A DNA stretch of 64,000 bases from Stagonosporopsis chrysanthemi (Eukaryota; Ascomycota; Dothideomycetes; Pleosporales; Didymellaceae). Shown here one piece after another: positions 23,491 to 34,089 of this stretch. Both the position numbers and the translations under genes were made by a program. Each line of letters begins with the position of its first letter. Position 1 is the stretch's first letter. The notes under the pieces are model-generated. The model was not told where the DNA came from, ran no database searches, and worked only from the letters and a program-made list of their open reading frames with translations. Location of the stretch: the NCBI GenBank assembly GCA_022560025.1, contig JAFISE010000025.1:186001-250000 (forward strand), read 5' to 3'.

Positions 23491-24501
23491 TCATGCCTCA
23501 AGCTTTGCAGGAGGCGCTTCATCCTCTGACAGCTTCGGCTGGGGATCCGCAAGCTTGATCTTGCCCTGCTCGTCGTACACGATTTCCCTAATCTTTACGC
23601 ACCTCAGGTGATTCCTTCCTCCACTGAGAGTACTATCATGGTAGAACAGGTACCACTTCCCCTTAAATTCCGCAATGCTGTGGTGCGTGGTCCACCCGAC
23701 AACCGGCTCCAGGATCCTTCCGCCATAGGTAAATGGTCCTACGGGGCTATCACCAGTCGCATAGCACAAAAAGTGCGAGTCGCCCGTGCTGTAGCTAAAG
23801 TAGTACTTGCCGTTGTACTTGTGCAGCCATGCAGCCTCGAAGAACCGCCGGTCATGGTCTTCGGCTTGTATAGGCTTCTGTGTCTCAGGATCCAGGATCA
23901 GGACATCGGTGACTGGGGATGTGAATTGTGTCATATCGTCTGTGAGTTTGCCAACTTTTGCGGTAAGCGCGTCGCCACTTGTGGGCTCAGCGCCTGACTT
24001 GTCGAATTTGCCTGTCGTCCAGCATTGCAGCTGGCCACCCCAGATACCGCCAAAGAACAGGTACGCAGAGCCATCGTCATCCACAAAAGTGGCCGGGTCG
24101 ATGCTGAAACTGCCCTGAATATAGTCTGGCTCTGGCTTGAAAGGGCCTTCGGGCTTATCGCCAACTGCAACGCCGACACGGAAGATGCCCTCCTTGTCTC
24201 GCGCAGGGAAGTAGAGATAGTATTTCCCGTTCTTGGTGGCTGCATCAGGCGCCCAAAGCTGTTTCGAAACCCATGGAACGTCTTCCTGTTTGAGGACTAC
24301 ACCGTGATCTGTTACAGGTCCGCCGACGGTCTCCATGCTGAAGACGTGATAGTCGGCCATGTCGTACTGGTCACCATTGTCGTTGTCCTTGATGTCTGTC
24401 TCACGGTCGTGCGAGGGGTAGATGTACAGCTTCCCGTTGAAAACATGAGCCGAAGGGTCAGCGGTGTAGACGTGGGTCACGATGGGTTCTTTGTCGGCCA
24501 T
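23491..24501 (-). CDS. glycoside hydrolase family 43 (arabinofuranosidase/xylosidase type)
   Basis: A single exon encodes 336 aa. The five-bladed propeller triad is legible: catalytic base Asp15 in TADPSAHVFNGKLY, pKa-modulating Asp135 in SFSIDPATFVDDDG, and acid Glu222 in RRFFEAAWLHKYNGKYYFSY. Repeated NGKYYLYF-type strands fit the blade pattern. No signal peptide is present: the N-terminus is MADKEPIVTHVYT, hydrophilic, so the enzyme is probably intracellular, perhaps acting on imported arabino- or xylo-oligosaccharides. Substrate cannot be fixed from sequence alone. It converges on the MOSC gene, with 155 bp between stops. Confidence 0.92.
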   Translation of the reverse strand: MADKEPIVTHVYTADPSAHVFNGKLYIYPSHDRETDIKDNDNGDQYDMADYHVFSMETVGGPVTDHGVVLKQEDVPWVSKQLWAPDAATKNGKYYLYFPARDKEGIFRVGVAVGDKPEGPFKPEPDYIQGSFSIDPATFVDDDGSAYLFFGGIWGGQLQCWTTGKFDKSGAEPTSGDALTAKVGKLTDDMTQFTSPVTDVLILDPETQKPIQAEDHDRRFFEAAWLHKYNGKYYFSYSTGDSHFLCYATGDSPVGPFTYGGRILEPVVGWTTHHSIAEFKGKWYLFYHDSTLSGGRNHLRCVKIREIVYDEQGKIKLADPQPKLSEDEAPPAKLEA

Positions 24502-26157
24502 GGCTGCGGGGTATCAGCGATGGGTTTTGTGGTAGAGAGTGGTCGCGTCTAATCCTATAGGCGTAGGCATCGCACGTTTTTATGCAGAGGGGTACTGTCC
24601 GTATGGCGGACCAATAGCCCTGATTAACCGCCGGCACGGTGAAGCAGGAGCCAAGAGCGTTTGTGGGGCCCATGACGGCCGCATTGCTGCTGAATTGAGA
24701 TCAGTCAAGGGTGCCGTGGAGGATGAACTCTTGAGAGTAGTGGCGGGCGTGTTTAGCCGGCAATTCTTCCGCTCCACGATTCGGAGTGATGACAACCGAG
24801 CAAGCGCGAAGGCAGTACAGACAGCCCTTTTTGTCGACACTGAAATTGTTGCCGTGTCGTATCGGTGTTGTTCCTAGCTTCACGCGTCGACCGGTGCTTT
24901 CCCTAGCAAAGTTGACAAAGATGGGCAATTTCCCACCAGCCTCACCCTTTCCTGGATCATGATCGCGACTTCCTGTTCAATTCTCTCCTGCCTCAGTTGT
25001 CGTATAGCGTCCTCGGCCATCTGCATTATCTTCTCTTTTCTCTCCACCCTGCTTGCCCTCTTACGGCCAATCAGAATCTTTTCTCGTTCGCCTCTTTTCT
25101 TATCCTGGCTATCTTATGCTCTTCTTGCGACAGTCGCATGACGAGGATGGCTGTTGGTTTGTTACGCTTCATCTCGAGCCAATTTTGCTGCAATTTGTCT
25201 TTGGTGATGATGTTTGGGAAGTGCATCCTCTTGTCGGGTGGCGGAATTGAACGCCTTTTCAATGTGCCTTGACAAGGCCCGGGATTGCGAGAAACGGAGG
25301 TTGTATGGTTGAGCACCCAACATTCACTCTCAGTTCCCTGAGGCGAATAGTTGGCCGCTGCAAAAATGTCTCTGCGAGAAAAAGCATTGGTGTCTGTGCC
25401 TTCTGCCTCTCTGATCAGAGGCTTGCGTTGGCATCGCAGAGCTTGTAGGTCTACGTAGCATCCTCTCTGCTTTTCGAAGATATTTGCCAGGCAAATAGCG
25501 TAGGCGGGCGAGATCTGGGATCTCGCAAGTACTGGCGCGAAGTTGGTAATTTTCACGTTCTTAGGAGCCATTGAAGCATCAAAAGAAGTCATGCTGTGCT
25601 TGATTATGGACGATATCCAGGCCAGAATTGCTTGCGTGACAACGTTGGAAATTTGTGAACGGTCTCGAGAAAAAGACTTGTCTATGAGAAAGTGCCTTTG
25701 TTGCTGAGCAAATGCTAAGCTCCGACTGCAACGGGATCATAAGAAAAGCGGGTGTTGTCCACGCAGACGCGTGAACTCGTGCATAAAAAAGTCAGAATCG
25801 AAATCCCTGACTGAACCACGGTACTTGATTCGTGAACCAGATTGAGGAAACTGGCGATCTCCAAATCAGGGGTTTTCGTCGGTGTTGGTACGCTGTCGGT
25901 CGTAATTGTATCAAACTATGGACAGATAAGACCATATGACCGTGTTTGGTATCTCGGCGGCGGGCAGCGAGCTGGCGGTGATGAGCACTGCACTCTATTC
26001 GGCCACCCAAGGCTGGTTCAGCCTTTCACCTGAACCGTCCTTAGCAACATTGTTTACACACATAGTATTAAAGTCATCAAGGAATCCCACAAATTGTTTT
26101 CTCTCACTTCACAAACGCACTACACTTCATTCAGATCAAAGTCCCTGCCCTTACACT
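24502..26157. other. intergenic region with one weak ORF
   Basis: This 1.66 kb lies upstream of the GH43 gene and contains one minus-strand ORF, 25071-25592, listed separately. The rest shows no gene. A T/C-rich stretch at 24990-25120 has no coding signal. Confidence 0.5.
25071..25592 (-). CDS. weak hypothetical ORF
   Basis: An ATG-initiated 173 aa frame reads from MTSFDASMAPKNVKITNF to a Lys/Arg-rich end (RIRKEANEKRF). Its composition is natural rather than low-complexity, but I recognise no domain, membrane segment or signal peptide, and no intron is evident. It stands alone in a 1.6 kb gap. It could be an orphan gene or chance. Confidence 0.3.
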   Translation of the reverse strand: MTSFDASMAPKNVKITNFAPVLARSQISPAYAICLANIFEKQRGCYVDLQALRCQRKPLIREAEGTDTNAFSRRDIFAAANYSPQGTESECWVLNHTTSVSRNPGPCQGTLKRRSIPPPDKRMHFPNIITKDKLQQNWLEMKRNKPTAILVMRLSQEEHKIARIRKEANEKRF

Positions 26158-26574
26158 ATGAATATTCCATCTTTCTCCAAATTCTCCTCGAACTCTACAA
26201 CCACAATGACCTCCTCAATCAAAGACAACCAGCCACGAAAACCCTCCCGCCCTCGCCTCAAAGTCAATCCGCCAAAGCCAGACACGCCGTCCAAGATCAC
26301 CAAATCTTCTTCCAAGTTGATCCTCAAGGTTAGCTTACGGCGCCTCATTACCAATGCATCGAAAAACCCTCGTCAGCAAGCACCTCCGAAAGACTTGGAG
26401 GGAGAGACTGTCGGTAGTGATGGCACACTGAGCCGCCCAGACAGTCCAGCTTCTCTAGACACGCGTTCAGCAGTGGCCAGCGAAAGTGAGAAGGTGGTCT
26501 TTGAGGAGGACGAAGTGTATCAGGTAGCGACGATACTGTTCCGCATGGCGCATTCGAAACAGCATATGCTGTAG
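26158..26574 (+). CDS. hypothetical basic small protein
   Basis: This 138 aa frame starts at ATG 26158; a second ATG at 26206 (MTSSIKDNQPRKPSRP) is an alternative start. The N-terminal half is Lys/Pro/Ser-rich (SRPRLKVNPPKPDTPSKI), the middle has KLILKVSLRRLI, and the C-terminal half is acidic and Ser-rich. Another frame just downstream (AVDGEDLMPLSPIDFTAT, to about 26682) also looks protein-like, so an unseen intron near 26510-26550 may give a different C-terminus. No family is recognised. It converges on the hypothetical gene at 26789-27361. Confidence 0.4.
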   Translation: MNIPSFSKFSSNSTTTMTSSIKDNQPRKPSRPRLKVNPPKPDTPSKITKSSSKLILKVSLRRLITNASKNPRQQAPPKDLEGETVGSDGTLSRPDSPASLDTRSAVASESEKVVFEEDEVYQVATILFRMAHSKQHML

Positions 26575-26788
26575 ACGGTGAGGACTTGATGCCTTTGTCG
26601 CCTATTGACTTCACGGCGACCTCAGGCAATAACAGGTATGAGGGAGCATGCAGCTTTACGGCGGGCTTGTTTCTATTAAGGCTGTAGTTGAGATTCTTCA
26701 ATGAACGGGTATCTATTGAATGACTGCAAATTGAAAACGATTAATCATTTCATCCAATCTAAGAATCTTGTCCCCAAACCAAGCCCCT

Positions 26789-27361
26789 TTACTCCCTCCT
26801 CCTTATCCCCGATCTCTCCCTTGACCTCTCCTTTCTTCCCTCCACCAAAACCGTCCTCGTCCCACTAACAGGCCACTCACACCCCGATTCCCCCTTCCCG
26901 TAGATCCCCCTCTCACAATCCCTCCTTATCTGATCCCACGTTCTCTTGAACCGCTCCTGCTCCCGCTCAAAATCCCGACTGGATGCCTTCCCCCCTTCTC
27001 TACGGGCATTTTCATCCCTCTTGATCACTCGCCCGCTCCCAGCCGTGGGGACCCCAGGACTACTCCGCGCCGAGAGCGTGGACCCGGACGCCGCATCGTC
27101 GCTGTTGACGAGTGTTTCTTCGCTGCTGCCGCGTGAGAGTGAAAGAAAAGAATGTGGTGGGTTCGACAACTTTCTCTTCTTCAAGGGTTTCGCGGATTCT
27201 GCTCTAGGTGTAGGACCGTGGTAGACCAGCCCGGGTGGGAGATTCTTCGGCGGCCACGGCTCGGGTGCTTCTTCAGAAGGGAGTGGTGGGAGTGGCGGGG
27301 CGGGTTTTGGTTTGCAGCCTGGGGCGTAGCGGTCGCGGGTGCTACGGCGGATGAGGGGCAT
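26789..27361 (-). CDS. hypothetical Pro/Arg-rich protein
   Basis: The 190 aa frame is taken from the ATG at 27361 (MPLIRRSTRDRYAPGCKPKP); the in-frame extension upstream looks like untranslated leader. It has a Pro-rich N-terminus (APPLPPLPSEEAPEPWPPKN), a basic KPLKKRKLS that resembles a nuclear localisation signal, a Ser-rich middle and a charged helical C-terminus (RDFEREQERFKRTWDQIRRD). Codon-like bias and composition suggest a real gene, but I recognise no family. Confidence 0.5.
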   Translation of the reverse strand: MPLIRRSTRDRYAPGCKPKPAPPLPPLPSEEAPEPWPPKNLPPGLVYHGPTPRAESAKPLKKRKLSNPPHSFLSLSRGSSEETLVNSDDAASGSTLSARSSPGVPTAGSGRVIKRDENARREGGKASSRDFEREQERFKRTWDQIRRDCERGIYGKGESGCEWPVSGTRTVLVEGRKERSRERSGIRRRE

Positions 27362-27789
27362 TTTGTGTGAAAGGTTGATTTTGCTTGTGGGGATATGCAT
27401 GAAGTAAATTGTAATGTGAAGGGATTGTACGTGTATGTGGGAAGTGGCTTTCATGGTGGCTTTATGGATTCGTGTATCCTGTGAATAATTTTGTAAACCC
27501 AAGTCTGGTTGGGCTCCTATGAACCATCAAATGCTGAGCCAGTCAATGAGGAGGAGTGTACAGCACATTGGTGCGATGGGTCTGAGTACCTCCAGGGTCC
27601 AATGTCAACTTCGAGATAGCGATTATAGAGATAATGGCAAGCTGGGAAAGATCTGCTCCTTAGCGAAGCAATACAGCTGGTGGTGAATGGTAAAGACTTT
27701 TGCATACATCTAGCATAGCACACTGTAGTCGGCAAACTATGGCTACAGCCACTCTCATCACTCCCTCCAAACAATTCGCATCCACTCAA
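27362..27789. other. intergenic region, hypothetical gene to ADE13
   Basis: These 428 bp hold the promoter of the minus-strand hypothetical gene and the 3' flank of ADE13. No other feature is seen. Confidence 0.5.
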
Positions 27790-29402
27790 TTATACACTGA
27801 GCTCAGCAACACCAGCCTTGTTGATGTACTCCTTGTATGGCTGCAGCGCCTGCTCAATGACACCGCCTTGACCGCAGAACTTGTCAACAATCTCCGCACT
27901 GCGTCCAGTGTACAATGTCGCGTCCAGCATGTTGTCAAGGTCGCCCCAGATAGGCTGGAAGAACTCAGTCTTGCGGATCCTGTCAACGAGGTCGTTTTGC
28001 CCGCCCTCGTTCTTGACGTTGTAGCCAGCCTGGTGGGACAGTACGCGGATCTGCTCGTGGGCCTCTTGGCGGCTCTCGCCCTTGGCAACGAGCTTCATGA
28101 TGATGCTCTCGGTGATCATGAAAGGCAGCTCCTCCTGCACGCGGGCGTTGACGCGCTTAGGGTACACAACGAGACCAGAGGTGACGTTGTCGAGAGACAG
28201 AAGAATGGCGTCAGCCAGCAGGAACATCTCGGGGATGTCGATACGGCGGATCGCGCTGTCGTCGAGTGTGCGCTCCATCCACTGATCGGACAGGGTGTTG
28301 GCGAAGGATGAGGGCTTGGACATCAGCTCACGCGACAGAGCGTAGACGCGCTCCGAGCGCATGGGGTTGCGCTTGTAGGCCATAGCGGAAGAACCAATCT
28401 GGTCCTTCTCGAAGGGCTCCTCGAGCTCCTTCCATGCAGCCAGATGACGGATGTCACCAGTGATCTTCTGTGCGGAGGAACCAAGTCCGGAGATTGCGTT
28501 GGCGATCAGCTGATCGACCTTGCGCGTATAGGTTTGTGTAGAGACGGAGTAGCAGCCCTTGAAGCCAGCCTTTTGGCAGAGCTTCTCGTTGAGCTGGTCG
28601 CACTTTTGCGAGTCGCCGTTGAAGATCTCAAGGAAAGAGGCCTGAGTGCCAGTTGTGCCTTGGGCGCCGCGGAACAGGAGCTCTTCTTTGACGTGCTCAA
28701 TGGCCTGAAGATCCATGAGCAGATCCTGCGCCCACTGGGCTGCTCGCTTGCCCACTGTGATGAGCTGGGCAGGCTGCAGGTGGGTGTAGGCCAGAGTTGG
28801 TTCGGTCTTCCACTGCAACGCGAACTTGGATAGGTTGTCGATGACCTTGGCGAGCTTGGGGAGAAGCAGGTTCATAGCATCACGCATCAGAATGAGCTCT
28901 GCGTTGTCAGTGACGTAACAACTTGTTGCCTACAAAATTGTCAGTGTCTACATTTTGGAGACCGAAATAAATGCCTTACGCCGTAGTGGATGATTCCGGC
29001 TGCTTTGGGAGCCACCTCGCCAAAGGCGTGTACGTGGGCCATGACATCGTGCCTTCTCCTCTTCTCCTCAACACGAGCGACCTCGAAGTCTTTGTCGGAA
29101 ACAACAAGGTGGTCGCGCATTTGCTGGAGCGCCTCGTCGGTAATGGTCTCAATTCCAAGCTCTTTCTCTGATTCGGCAAGGTACAGCCATAGCGACCTCC
29201 ACGTGCTGTGGCGGCTGCGCTGGCTGAAAAGTTGCGACATCTCCTTGGAGCAGTAGCGCCCAGTCAGAGATGTCTGGTAGGTGTCGAAGACTGAGTTGCC
29301 GATTTGCTCCTTCATGTTGTTAATCTGTCGCTGAAGGTCGAGGGCTGCGTCCTGATCATACGCGAGCGTGGGCTCCGCGGAGGAAATAGAGGGGACAGAC
29401 AT
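27790..29402 (-). CDS. ADE13: adenylosuccinate lyase
   Basis: Two exons, complement(join(27790..28929,28980..29402)), joined by a 50 nt intron (GTAAGG, CTGAC, TTGTAG) inside the motif HYG/ATSCYVTDN, encode 520 aa. The fumarase/aspartase superfamily signature GSSAMAYKRNPMRSERV lies at about 320-336 and TTGTQASFLEIF at about 234. The enzyme cleaves adenylosuccinate to AMP and also SAICAR to AICAR, two steps of purine synthesis, in the cytosol. Compared with the 482 aa yeast enzyme there is an N-terminal extension of about 35 residues before the conserved YQTSLTGRYCSKEMS; an internal Met30 could be an alternative start. The C-terminus matches the family end. Confidence 0.97.
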
Positions 29403-30218
29403 TGTGAGTGAACAATCTGGGGCGATTGTGGTTGGGTTTGTGTTGTGCGATCACTGCTTTCTTCTCGTAGTAATTGAGTCAACGTGATGGAAAGGGTCGG
29501 GCTATCACGAGCTTTGAGCTGTTGTTGACTGGGTCAATCAGTTCCTTTTCTACCCGAACTAACACTTTGCGTCACAGGACTCCGATAATTTTGTGGCCAA
29601 GACCCCACATTTTTATTTGCGCCACAAATCGGCGTACAGGGCGTTTCGACAACTGATTTTGCATTGTCAATTGCTGGCCGACCATTGAGCCTCAATGCTG
29701 ATCCGCAGAAATTTCTCCGTGGTGGCTTGTTGTTGGTCGCTGTGAAGCTCAACGCTGCATGGCGGGGTGACCCCTCCATCACTACGTACTGGAGACTTTA
29801 AGTCAACCATACGGCGTTTTTCGCGCACTGCACCCGGTCTGCATTCTTCCGCCGCACGATCGATCATGTCCGTGATTGAGAAAGCGTCTCGAGACGACCG
29901 ATGGCGCTGCCTTAGTATCTGGATCCCACGATGTGCCTCTGCCTAATCGCATCGCGCCGATTTCGGTAAGGTTCCGTGGGATGTTTGGCGCGTTTCTGCA
30001 GCAAGCGTAAAACCAACAACTAATTACTGCCAAAGAGAGCGAGTTGTGCATGTCGGGATGTACTAGACGGCATAGTCTCGAAGGCCAGAACTTGTGGTAT
30101 CCTAAGACCCGCATTTCCTCCACAAAATTTGCGTGAACACCCAACATCCCGCGGCCGCGCCATCTCCACACCCGTCTCCGAGCCTCCAGCGCGGAGCCCC
30201 AAATAAGCGCTTACGAAG
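29403..30218. other. intergenic region upstream of ADE13
   Basis: These 816 bp lie between the ADE13 start and the 3' end of the siderophore acyltransferase gene. The ADE13 promoter must be here. ORFs on the minus strand (for example 29803-30171) have no recognisable domain and I do not call them. Confidence 0.5.
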
Positions 30219-31840
30219 TTACAACGCCGGGCCTCTCCAAACATCCCTGTTGATCTTGAAAAGGTTGCTCTGCTTGTGCGGCAGGCTTACTTCGCGCTCT
30301 TTATAGAAGCCAGATTCTTGAAGATAGTGCGCAAGTCTGTCACTGTTAGTATGCTGTAGATGTATGTAACCTCCATGGCTTACTTCTCGTTGTCCACTCG
30401 TGGCTCGAGCATTACTCTCTCTGTTCGGTTGTCCGCCAACCAGCAGTAGTGTACGAGTGCGCTGATCCACAGTTTGACTCTATGAGCACCTCTGAACTCC
30501 TGCTCACCAATCAGACAGTGGAACCCTCGGTCGTAATCGCCCACATTTGGTACGTATTTGCCCAGGTTGTCTTCCTTGACCCAGTAGATCTCGAAGTAAC
30601 CAAAAGGCTTGCCGTCCCAACAGCCGATGATAGGAAATGAGTTCTTTGACTTCAGACCGTTTCTCAAGAACTCCTTCTGATGTTCCTGTGGACCAGCTTC
30701 GCCCCAAAAGTGCGAAACACGGGGGTCGTTCATCCATTTGTGCAGGTATTCGGTGTCACACATGTCAACGCTGAGAGCATTCATCGTAGAAGCGATCGAG
30801 TCGGCTTGCAATTGGCCGCTGAGACGGTGGGACGCGTTTTCGTGAGACGATACGGGGCCGCGGTGTCGCAGCGGCTTCGAGGAGATAGATGCTACCCGGA
30901 ACGAAAGGTACTGGCCAACGCTGGGTACGTAGCGCGTGTACAGGACCTCGCCTTGACGAGGAGGCTTGGGTCGGATAGGGTGACGGACGTGATTCGAGAT
31001 GGTGTACTGAGTTGGTGGCGGGGGGTAGTAGGTCGGCAGGTGCGAGCTGGAGTGGAAGGGACCTGGGGCAGTCGGCGACCACAGTCCTGGCGATGTCTGC
31101 TCGAGTTGGTGTTCTTTCTTGTCTTCGCCCTTTCCTACTGGCGATGAAGGGCGCGAAGGGTATGGCGAGCCAGTCGGGAAAGGTGAGTTTGCCATTGGCG
31201 AGAGCGTGAACAGGTAGATGCGAGGATCTAGCTGCCAAAAGCTCCGCCGACTAACAAACATCTGCGTCCAGCCTTCATGCGCACACTCATCCTGAGCGCA
31301 GCCTACGGACGAATCCTCACTGGCAATCAACCCCATACGCTCGAGCTTCGGCAGCACGACCTTGCCCTTGAAGATGCCCTCGCGATTGATGCTGATCCTC
31401 CACTCCCCTTTGGGCTTTCCTGCGTCTGCTGTGTTCTTCGAGAGCGCGTTCGTGACCTGCAATGCAGGCTCCGGCTGGTGGAAGTACCAATACAAGGTCG
31501 CCCACAACATCATGGCGATATGGCGCGTCGGCGAAGCAGCAGCCTTGAAATCGCTACTACTAGGGTTCGATACCGAGGAGATGTAGAGGTGATCTCCAGT
31601 CAAGGTTGGTCGCTTGTAACGATGTACATTGCGAGGCAATCCTGTCTGCTCGGCCTTTTCGTCCTGCTCTGCTTGTGCGGGGTCGGTCTCGTCCTCAGTA
31701 TTGAGTACGACCGTCCAGCCTGGTGGAAAAGGCGAATGCGAGCTGAGCAGATCATTGGCCTTGAAGAAGAGGCCCCCAAACACGGGCGCAACTGTGAGGT
31801 TCTGGCCATTGGGCAGGTGGACGATGTTTGCTGGAGCCAT
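30219..31840 (-). CDS. siderophore N5-hydroxyornithine acyltransferase, SidL/SidF type
   Basis: Two exons, complement(join(30219..30336,30384..31840)), with a 47 nt intron (GTAAGC, ACTAAC, GACAG), encode about 524 aa. The N-terminal ~200 residues form the fungal-specific domain (MLWATLYWYFHQPEPALQ); a Pro/Ser-rich linker follows. The C-terminal ~190 residues are a GNAT fold of the IucB/siderophore type, with YLHKWMNDPRVSHFWGEAG, WDGKPFGYFEIYWVKEDNLG and IGEQEFRGAHRVKLW. The end, crossing the intron, is LEPRVDNEKLAHYLQESGFY. Known role: acylation of N5-hydroxyornithine for hydroxamate siderophores. The C-terminus, GPAL, is not a PTS1 tripeptide, which favours cytosolic SidL over peroxisomal SidF. 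No siderophore peptide synthetase is nearby. Confidence 0.85.
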
Positions 31841-32426
31841 GGTGATGATGTGGGCGGGTCGAACGAAGACGATGAGAAGGCGCCGCAGCTAGAAGATGTA
31901 TGCTCTCGACGACACGGAGTAAATTGCAATCAGCGGCCCATCGCGTGAGAATTCGATCTGCAGGTACCTAGATACGTAGCCGTCCACATGTCTGACATAC
32001 CACGCGAGCTATCAGAGACTGCTGCCCAGATGTTCGACTGTTCGAGGGCGGCCGCTTTCGGGCCAACGCGGGGCAACCAGTAGCTGAAATGGCATTGTTC
32101 CCAACTGCTCTCCTGACAACAAGGGCTGGTGCAGGTCCAATGCCTCTGCTGTCCAGATCACATGCTTCATCGTTTTTTTGACAAGTAACCTTTGCGTAAC
32201 AATGCATCATCGCAGTCGTTTTTCTGGGGAAGCTCACATCTGCGAGCTGCCATTGGCTGGCGGTCTGCTCCTGCCGAAGCGCGAGGAGCTTGGACTTTCG
32301 GAGCTCGGGCGTTTGAAATGACGACAGAGCTTTGATTAAGTGAGCAATCGACCTGGAGAACTGAAGACTCTATCAAAACAGTCTTGCAACGCCCAATTGA
32401 CCACATCCACATCAATTGACACCATC
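31841..32426. promoter_or_regulatory. divergent promoter, siderophore acyltransferase/MnSOD
   Basis: Start codons of the two divergent genes are 586 bp apart, so both promoters lie here. I did not find a clear HGATAR pair of the type bound by the SreA iron repressor. The last ~80 bp before the SOD ATG are CAATTGA- and CACA-rich leader. Shared control is inference. Confidence 0.5.
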
Positions 32427-33169
32427 ATGAACTCGACCATTCTCCGCACTACCGCCGCGCGCTCTGCGCTCCGCGCTGCCACCAAGAGCTCTGCTCGCGC
32501 TGGTGTCGCAACCACCTTCGTGCGTGGAAAGGCCACTCTGCCCGACCTTGCCTGTACGTCGTGATGGCACCCTGATATCGACGACTCTGGCTGACAACAT
32601 ACGCAGACGATTATGGCGCCCTTGAGCCCTCCATCTCTGGCAAGATCATGGAGCTGCACCACAAGAACCACCACAACACCTACGTAACATCGTACAACAA
32701 CTTCAGCGAGCAGATCGCTGAAGCCAAGGCCAAGAACGATATCCAGGCCCAGATCGCTCTGCAGCCTCTGATCAACTTCCACGGTGGTGGCCACATCAAC
32801 CACACCCTCTTCTGGGAGAACCTGGCGCCCACCTCCCAGGGCGGCGGTGAGCCTCCCTCTGGCGCGCTGGCTGCTGCCATCAACGACTCCTACGGTGGAC
32901 TGGATCAGTTCAAGGAGAAGTTCAACACTGCTCTGGCTGGTATCCAGGGCTCTGGCTGGGCATGGCTGGTGCAGGACACCCAGACCGGCAGCATCCAGAT
33001 CAAGACATACGCAAACCAGGACCCTGTCGTCGGACAGTTCAGGCCTATCCTAGGTATTGATGCATGGGAGCACGCTTACTACCTTGACTACCAGAACCGC
33101 AAGGCTGAGTACTTCAAGGCCATCTGGAACGTCGTCAACTGGAAGGCCGCCGAGAAGCGCCTCAAGTAA
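32427..33169 (+). CDS. SOD2: mitochondrial manganese superoxide dismutase
   Basis: Two exons, join(32427..32553,32607..33169), separated by a 53 nt intron (GTACGT, CTGAC, CGCAG), encode 229 aa. Residues 1-34 form an Arg/Ser/Ala-rich presequence without acidic residues. The mature part begins KATLPDLAYDYGALEP. Metal ligands by family alignment: His60 (MELHHKNHHNTY), His108 (GGGHINHTLFW), Asp194 and His198 (GIDAWEHAYYLDY). Known reaction: dismutation of superoxide in the matrix. Manganese rather than iron is inferred from the GGGHINH and GIDAWEHAYYLDY contexts. The gene is complete. Confidence 0.97.
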
Positions 33170-34089
33170 GCAACGGTAGCTTTTGTAGGCTAGTGTAGGA
33201 CAATATCTAGTAATTGAGCGGACATCACGAAACGCACCTATCGTATTGCAGACCACGTTATCACGATGTTCTCAGAACTCTCATCTGCACGAATGGATCC
33301 CAATGGCATCAATTTTGTAGTCACCTATGTGCTTCGTCTGAGCAGAGGGTTGAGCTGGAGATAGCGTGCATACTGGATGCATGCATCAAAACATGCGAAC
33401 CATACAAAGCTGCGCTAGGCAGACCTCTTACGAAGGCCTGGTTAGTTTTGATACGCACAGGGATAACGTAAGCACAGACGCCCTTGATTCACACAGCATC
33501 ATAGCACAAGCTGAATAGTCTGCATCAATGGTCGAGACAGCACAGGTAAACACGCGCCAAGGACATTATCATTGCCCGGTCGAGCTTGAATTTACCTCAC
33601 CACACGAAAGCTGGGAACGAGCGATTCGAATTCAAAAGTCCGACACGCCCCGAGGTCCACATAAAACTGCTGCCGCAACGCTTCTGCCCCAGCCAACATC
33701 GATACACCAAGCTCCACGACAGTTCACGATCCCGTGCAAAGCAGTAACACGGTGACTTGCTAGCTCGACACGGCTTGCATTCCGTAATGCCAAGCTGCAG
33801 AGTTTTGCTTGAGCTGCAGGGCATACGAGGCCGTCAGCGAATTATCCATGTCTAATCTAATCTGATGCATCTTATCGATGATCATAACTGCATTTATGCT
33901 GCGATCATGTCCGACATCACTCCGAAACCACTTCACCGTCGTCACGGCACACGCAATAGGTCAAATGCGCCGATGACACGATATGCCGCCTTGATAAAAC
34001 CGGATGCTTTCGCACAATGCTGAGGCAGAATTTAAGAATAAATCTCGCGGTTGTCTCGTAGATGGAACGACACTGAACTGGCAGCACAC
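33170..34089. other. intergenic region, SOD2 to P450
   Basis: These 920 bp hold the SOD2 3' flank and the P450 promoter. No ORF with domain content and no RNA gene is seen. Confidence 0.5.

Noticed and set aside
25240..25320. Possible minus-strand tRNA T arm (GGCGTTCAATTCC)
   Set aside because: The flanking bases do not form a five-pair T stem, and no D arm or acceptor stem is visible.
27700..28311. Plus-strand 203 aa ORF over ADE13
   Set aside because: It is the antisense shadow of the conserved ADE13 exon.
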